Below, piece by piece: positions 5,730 to 9,826 of a stretch of 11,764 nucleotides of DNA. Position 1 is the stretch's first letter, and every line of letters starts with the position of its first letter. The position numbers and the translations under genes were made by a program. Below the pieces are notes generated by a model. It was not told the DNA's origin, searched no databases, and saw only the letters and a program-made list of their open reading frames with translations. Source of the stretch: Baffinella frigidus (lineage: Eukaryota > Cryptophyceae > Cryptomonadales > Baffinellaceae); assembly GCA_026770585.1 (NCBI GenBank), contig MU646338.1, forward strand, positions 319,850 through 331,613, in the 5' to 3' direction.

Positions 5730-8700
5730 GTCCTGTCACAGAAGTTTGAAGCTCTTTCTCCCCACCCTGCTCATCATGCCTGTGCCCCAGCGAATCCGCG
5801 ACTTGCTTGTTACCCATCTCTGCTGCCCCACCGGCCAGCCTCGCCGCCGCGGACCCAGCTACCCAACCTGCAGATCCCACCGTGGCTGGAGGTGGGCTGA
5901 CTGCAGGGGGACCGCAGGTCTCGATGGACCACACCAAGGTGGGCAAGGCGATGCTTCGCCGCATCGCAGGCGGCACGACAACGGGCCCCGAGTTTCCTGC
6001 CTCCAACCTTTGGGCTGGCGGCCCTGCTGTGATCTTCATCGTGCGTCGGCCTGGGTAAGATCCTTCCGCCCACCAGCGATCCAAAGTGGCTCAAAGAGTG
6101 TGCCCTGGAAGGTCTTCGATTTTACCCTGGATCGGGGCCGGATCCGACCCCGATCCAAGGCAAATCGAAAATGCCCCAGAGCACTATTTGAGCCACCTCC
6201 AAGGGCTAGTGGTCATGTTCGTAGCTTTCTAAACCAAGTTAAATCCTCTCATACTGCCGGTCTGTGGTGATTTTGACACCATCCTAAACCCTAATCCCTA
6301 AACCCTGAACCCTGAACCCTGAACCCTGACACCTTAAACCCTGAACCCTGAACCCTCAACCCTAAACCTTGAACCATAAGCCCTGAACCCTGCTAAACCC
6401 TACTAAACCCTACTAAACCCTAAACCCTAAACCCTAAACCCTAAACCCTAAACCCTCATCCCCGAACCCCGAACCGTGCTGCGCAGGTGACATTACTGCC
6501 GCGAGAAGGGGAAGATCCTCTCCTAGATGAAGCAGGCCGGCAAATTCGAGAGGACCCTAGGAGCCTACCACTTAGCAGCCACCGGTGACTTCGGGAATCG
6601 CTCCAATGTTGAATCGCACCGCGCCAACAGAAACACGCCTTAAGTCTAGAACCTCGCCCGGATGTCCGGGAGAGAAAGGCACCGGTGGCTGCTAAGTGGC
6701 GTGGGTGACTAAGCGGTGAGTGGCGCAGGTGACATTACTGCCGCGAGGAGGGGAAGATCCTCTCCTCGATGAAGCAGGCTGACACCCTCCCTTCACCCTC
6801 CTACACCCACCCTACACCCTCCTACACCCACCCTACACCCTCCTACACCCACCCTACACCCTCCTACACCCACCCTACACCCTCAACCCTGAACTCGTTG
6901 CTGTCTTTGTACCCAGCAGAAATTGGTAGTTGAACAGAGGCAAAGTTGCCGAATGCACCTCAACACGCGGCAACGTTCTCGGATGCACCTCAACCCTCTC
7001 CTCGACGACGCAGGCCTAAACTCTAAACCCTAAAATCGACACCCTATACCCTCAACCCTAAACCCTAAACCTAAACCCCAAACCCCAAACCCCAAACCCC
7101 AAACCCTAAACCCTAAACTCCTCTTCTCGATGAAGCAGGAAGGCAAGTTGGGCAACGCTAAGCTCTACGGCCTCGTCAAAGAGGCACCCACCCCCCCATC
7201 CCAAACCCCAACCACACGGTGGGCTACGAAGGTTTCGTTGGGGTAACACCCTGGAATTCAGGGAGTTACGTGACCGAATTGCACCAGAAAATCCTTGAAG
7301 TTGATTGGATCAAGGCAAGTTGACTTTTGATGAAAGGTTCGCAGTCCACCGTCGTACTCTGTGCATCTGGGAAAGTTGGGCAACGCTAAGCTCTACGGCC
7401 TCGTCAACGAGACACCCCCCACGCCCTCAACCCTGCAACCCCCAACCCCAAACCCCAAACCCCAAACCCTACCCTAAACCCTGTCGCTCCCACATCCCCC
7501 CGTGCGACACACCTCGACACGGTCAAAATCTAAACCCCTCTGAACCGTCCAGTGCTAACCCTGGACCGTCCTATCCCTAAACCCTGAACCGTCCTGTCGT
7601 CAAGGAGGTACGCCCCCCCACCCTACACCCCTCATCCACGGCAATGGAACGGAGGCGCCTCCACGTTAGTTTCAACACGCACAACCCCGCCACACCCAAA
7701 CCCCGAGTGACACACCTCACGCCACGTTGGCTGTCATCGACAGAGGCTGTCATCGGTGTCTGGTGTCTGTCATCCGAACACACGCGTGTTTGACCGTGCA
7801 GACGAATACACACACGGTGGGAAACCTGGCCCGTCCTGCAGGCTAGGTGCCGTTGGCATTTCTCAGAAAGATGGTTGCGAACAAAGATGGTACATACCAT
7901 CGCCCGCTCGGCTGGATTCCGCCCTGTAACACCCTGCACATCGCGATCTGTACCCAATTAACTTGATGTTCATGCGCGGGACGACTCAATTTAAACCGTG
8001 TTTTTGCTATCTTGGGATGGGTTTTCGTATATATTAAAGCTGTGTCGAAGCTTATCTAGCAAAATAAGAGAGTCACCACCCTTAAGATAGCATAAAAGGC
8101 GGTTTGAATTGAGTCGCCCCGCACACTAATGTTGCGGGGTCAGGTTCTAGGTGCGCCCACTCGGCTGGATTCTGCCCTGTAACACCCTGCACAACGCGAT
8201 TTTCTAGCTCTGTTCCACTTGATTTCGTCTCATCATTAAAAACATTTAGCCGGTATAATTAGTTTTAAAGGAGGATCTCCAGTACAAATTAACTGTCCAC
8301 ACACGGCTAATTTTTTTTAATGATGAGACGAAATCAACTGGGACAGAGCTAGATTTTATCTGTACCCAATTAACTTGATGTTGCGGGGTCAGGTTCTAGG
8401 TGCGGCAGGTATTTCTAAGAAAGAGATGATTGCTGAGAAAGAGATGGCACGGCGTCAGATGCCGCAGGCATTTCCAAGAATTTCATAATTGCTCATCAAG
8501 AAATGCATGATTGCAAGAAATTCATGATTGCTAAAAAGAAAGAAATATGTGTATGATTGCTAAAAATATGTGTATGATTGCTAAAAACAAGATGGTAAGA
8601 AGAGATGATGGTGTCAGGTGGCGCCGGTTGGCAAGTACCTTTCCGACGCGGAGCTGGGCGTCCAGGAGTTTGCTGATTCCTACTTCTCGCACGGCGAAAT

Positions 8701-9525
8701 CTTCCAAGATCAGGTCTGCTCCTGCCGAATATTTAATTTAAATACACCGAGTACTTCATTGAATTTAAATACAACCAGTATTTAATTCAAATACACCAAA
8801 TATTTAATCGAAATACACGTTTTTAATTTAGATACACCGATGAATTTTTAATTTAAATACACCGATGATTTGTTTTAAATGCACCGAGTGTTTAATTTAA
8901 ATACGCGGGGACTGGACAACACGGCTAGGTTTCGTGGGAAGCGGATTGAATTTCCAGTAATCCACACAGCGGACTACGATGGGATTGTTTGAATAACCCA
9001 CTGGTATAAAATCCTTAGACCCTACAGGCAACCCGTAGGGCCATAGGGTTGTTCCTACGGACATCCTAACCGATTCTTGGTCGCGCAGCCACCAAAATCC
9101 CTTCGTAGCCTGCTGTGTGGTTTCGCCAATTTTGACAAACCTAGCCTTAGCCACACGAGGCTACCCAGGCGAACAGAATAAAACGGACCTTTAAAGTTTT
9201 GTGGGCAAATGATCACGTTTCCGCCCGCTGAGCGGTCGGACCTGTGTAAAGTCGCTGCTTTTCACCTGAAAATTACTACACACGTTTACAATCGACATTT
9301 ATTCTGTTCGCATAGGTAGCCTCGTGTGGAATGTCCAGGCCCCGAGTATTTAATTTAAATACTTGGCGGGATGAGGTCTGTCTGCCTCTGCTCACCACGC
9401 GCACACACACTATCTCGCACACCCTCTCTGTCACACACTAACGCACCTCCTCTCTCTCTCTCTCTCTCGCATACACACTCACACTCACACACTTATACAC
9501 TCACATACTCACACACTCTCACACG

Positions 9526-9558
<33 letters not shown>

Positions 9559-9739
9559 CGAACCTCTCTCTCTCACACACACTCTCTCCCTGGCAGGAGT
9601 TGGTGTTCTTCAAGGCGCTGGACGAGCGGTCTTGGCTCAAGGGCCTCCCCAGCTGGATCAACCTCTCTCCCCCCCCTCTCTCTCTCACACACACTCTCTC
9701 TCTCAACCTCACCCTCTCTATCTCTGGCAGGAACCCCAC

Positions 9740-9770
<31 letters not shown>

Positions 9771-9793
9771 ATCTCGCTCAACCTCTCTCTCTC

Positions 9794-9826
<33 letters not shown>

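Larger units (their letters stand above)
7904..8405 (+). repeat. Tandem duplication in intron, each copy carrying a different foldback element
   Basis: Copy I (about 7904-8150) and copy II (about 8155-8405) share CTCGGCTGGATTC, GCCCTGTAACACCCTGCACA, CTGTACCCAATTAACTTGAT and GCGGGGTCAGGTTCTAGGTG. Copy I contains an insert at 7971-8128 and copy II one at 8204-8352, at different points, so each copy serves as the near-empty site for the other. Confidence 0.87.

Noticed and set aside
5506-6270. A 254-codon plus-strand frame starting with ATG
   Set aside because: It overlaps the SelU leader and exon 2 out of frame, and runs through intron and foldback sequence. The leader and RRPG motif are in other frames with correct splice sites.
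6488-6490. TGA as a simple nonsense mutation in a dead exon
   Set aside because: It falls precisely on the redox Cys position of a known selenoprotein family, is in both copies that keep this part, and is followed by intact family sequence. The separate TAG in copy A does look like a genuine defect.
7577-7957. A 126-codon minus-strand frame
   Set aside because: No recognisable domain, it lies in a SelU intron and overlaps the duplicated intron DNA; treated as chance.
8729-8904. A CRISPR-like array
   Set aside because: Units are adjacent and degenerate without unique spacers; it is an AT satellite in a eukaryotic intron.
8897-9154. An 85-codon minus-strand frame
   Set aside because: It coincides with the 224-bp foldback; a hairpin often leaves open frames on both strands.
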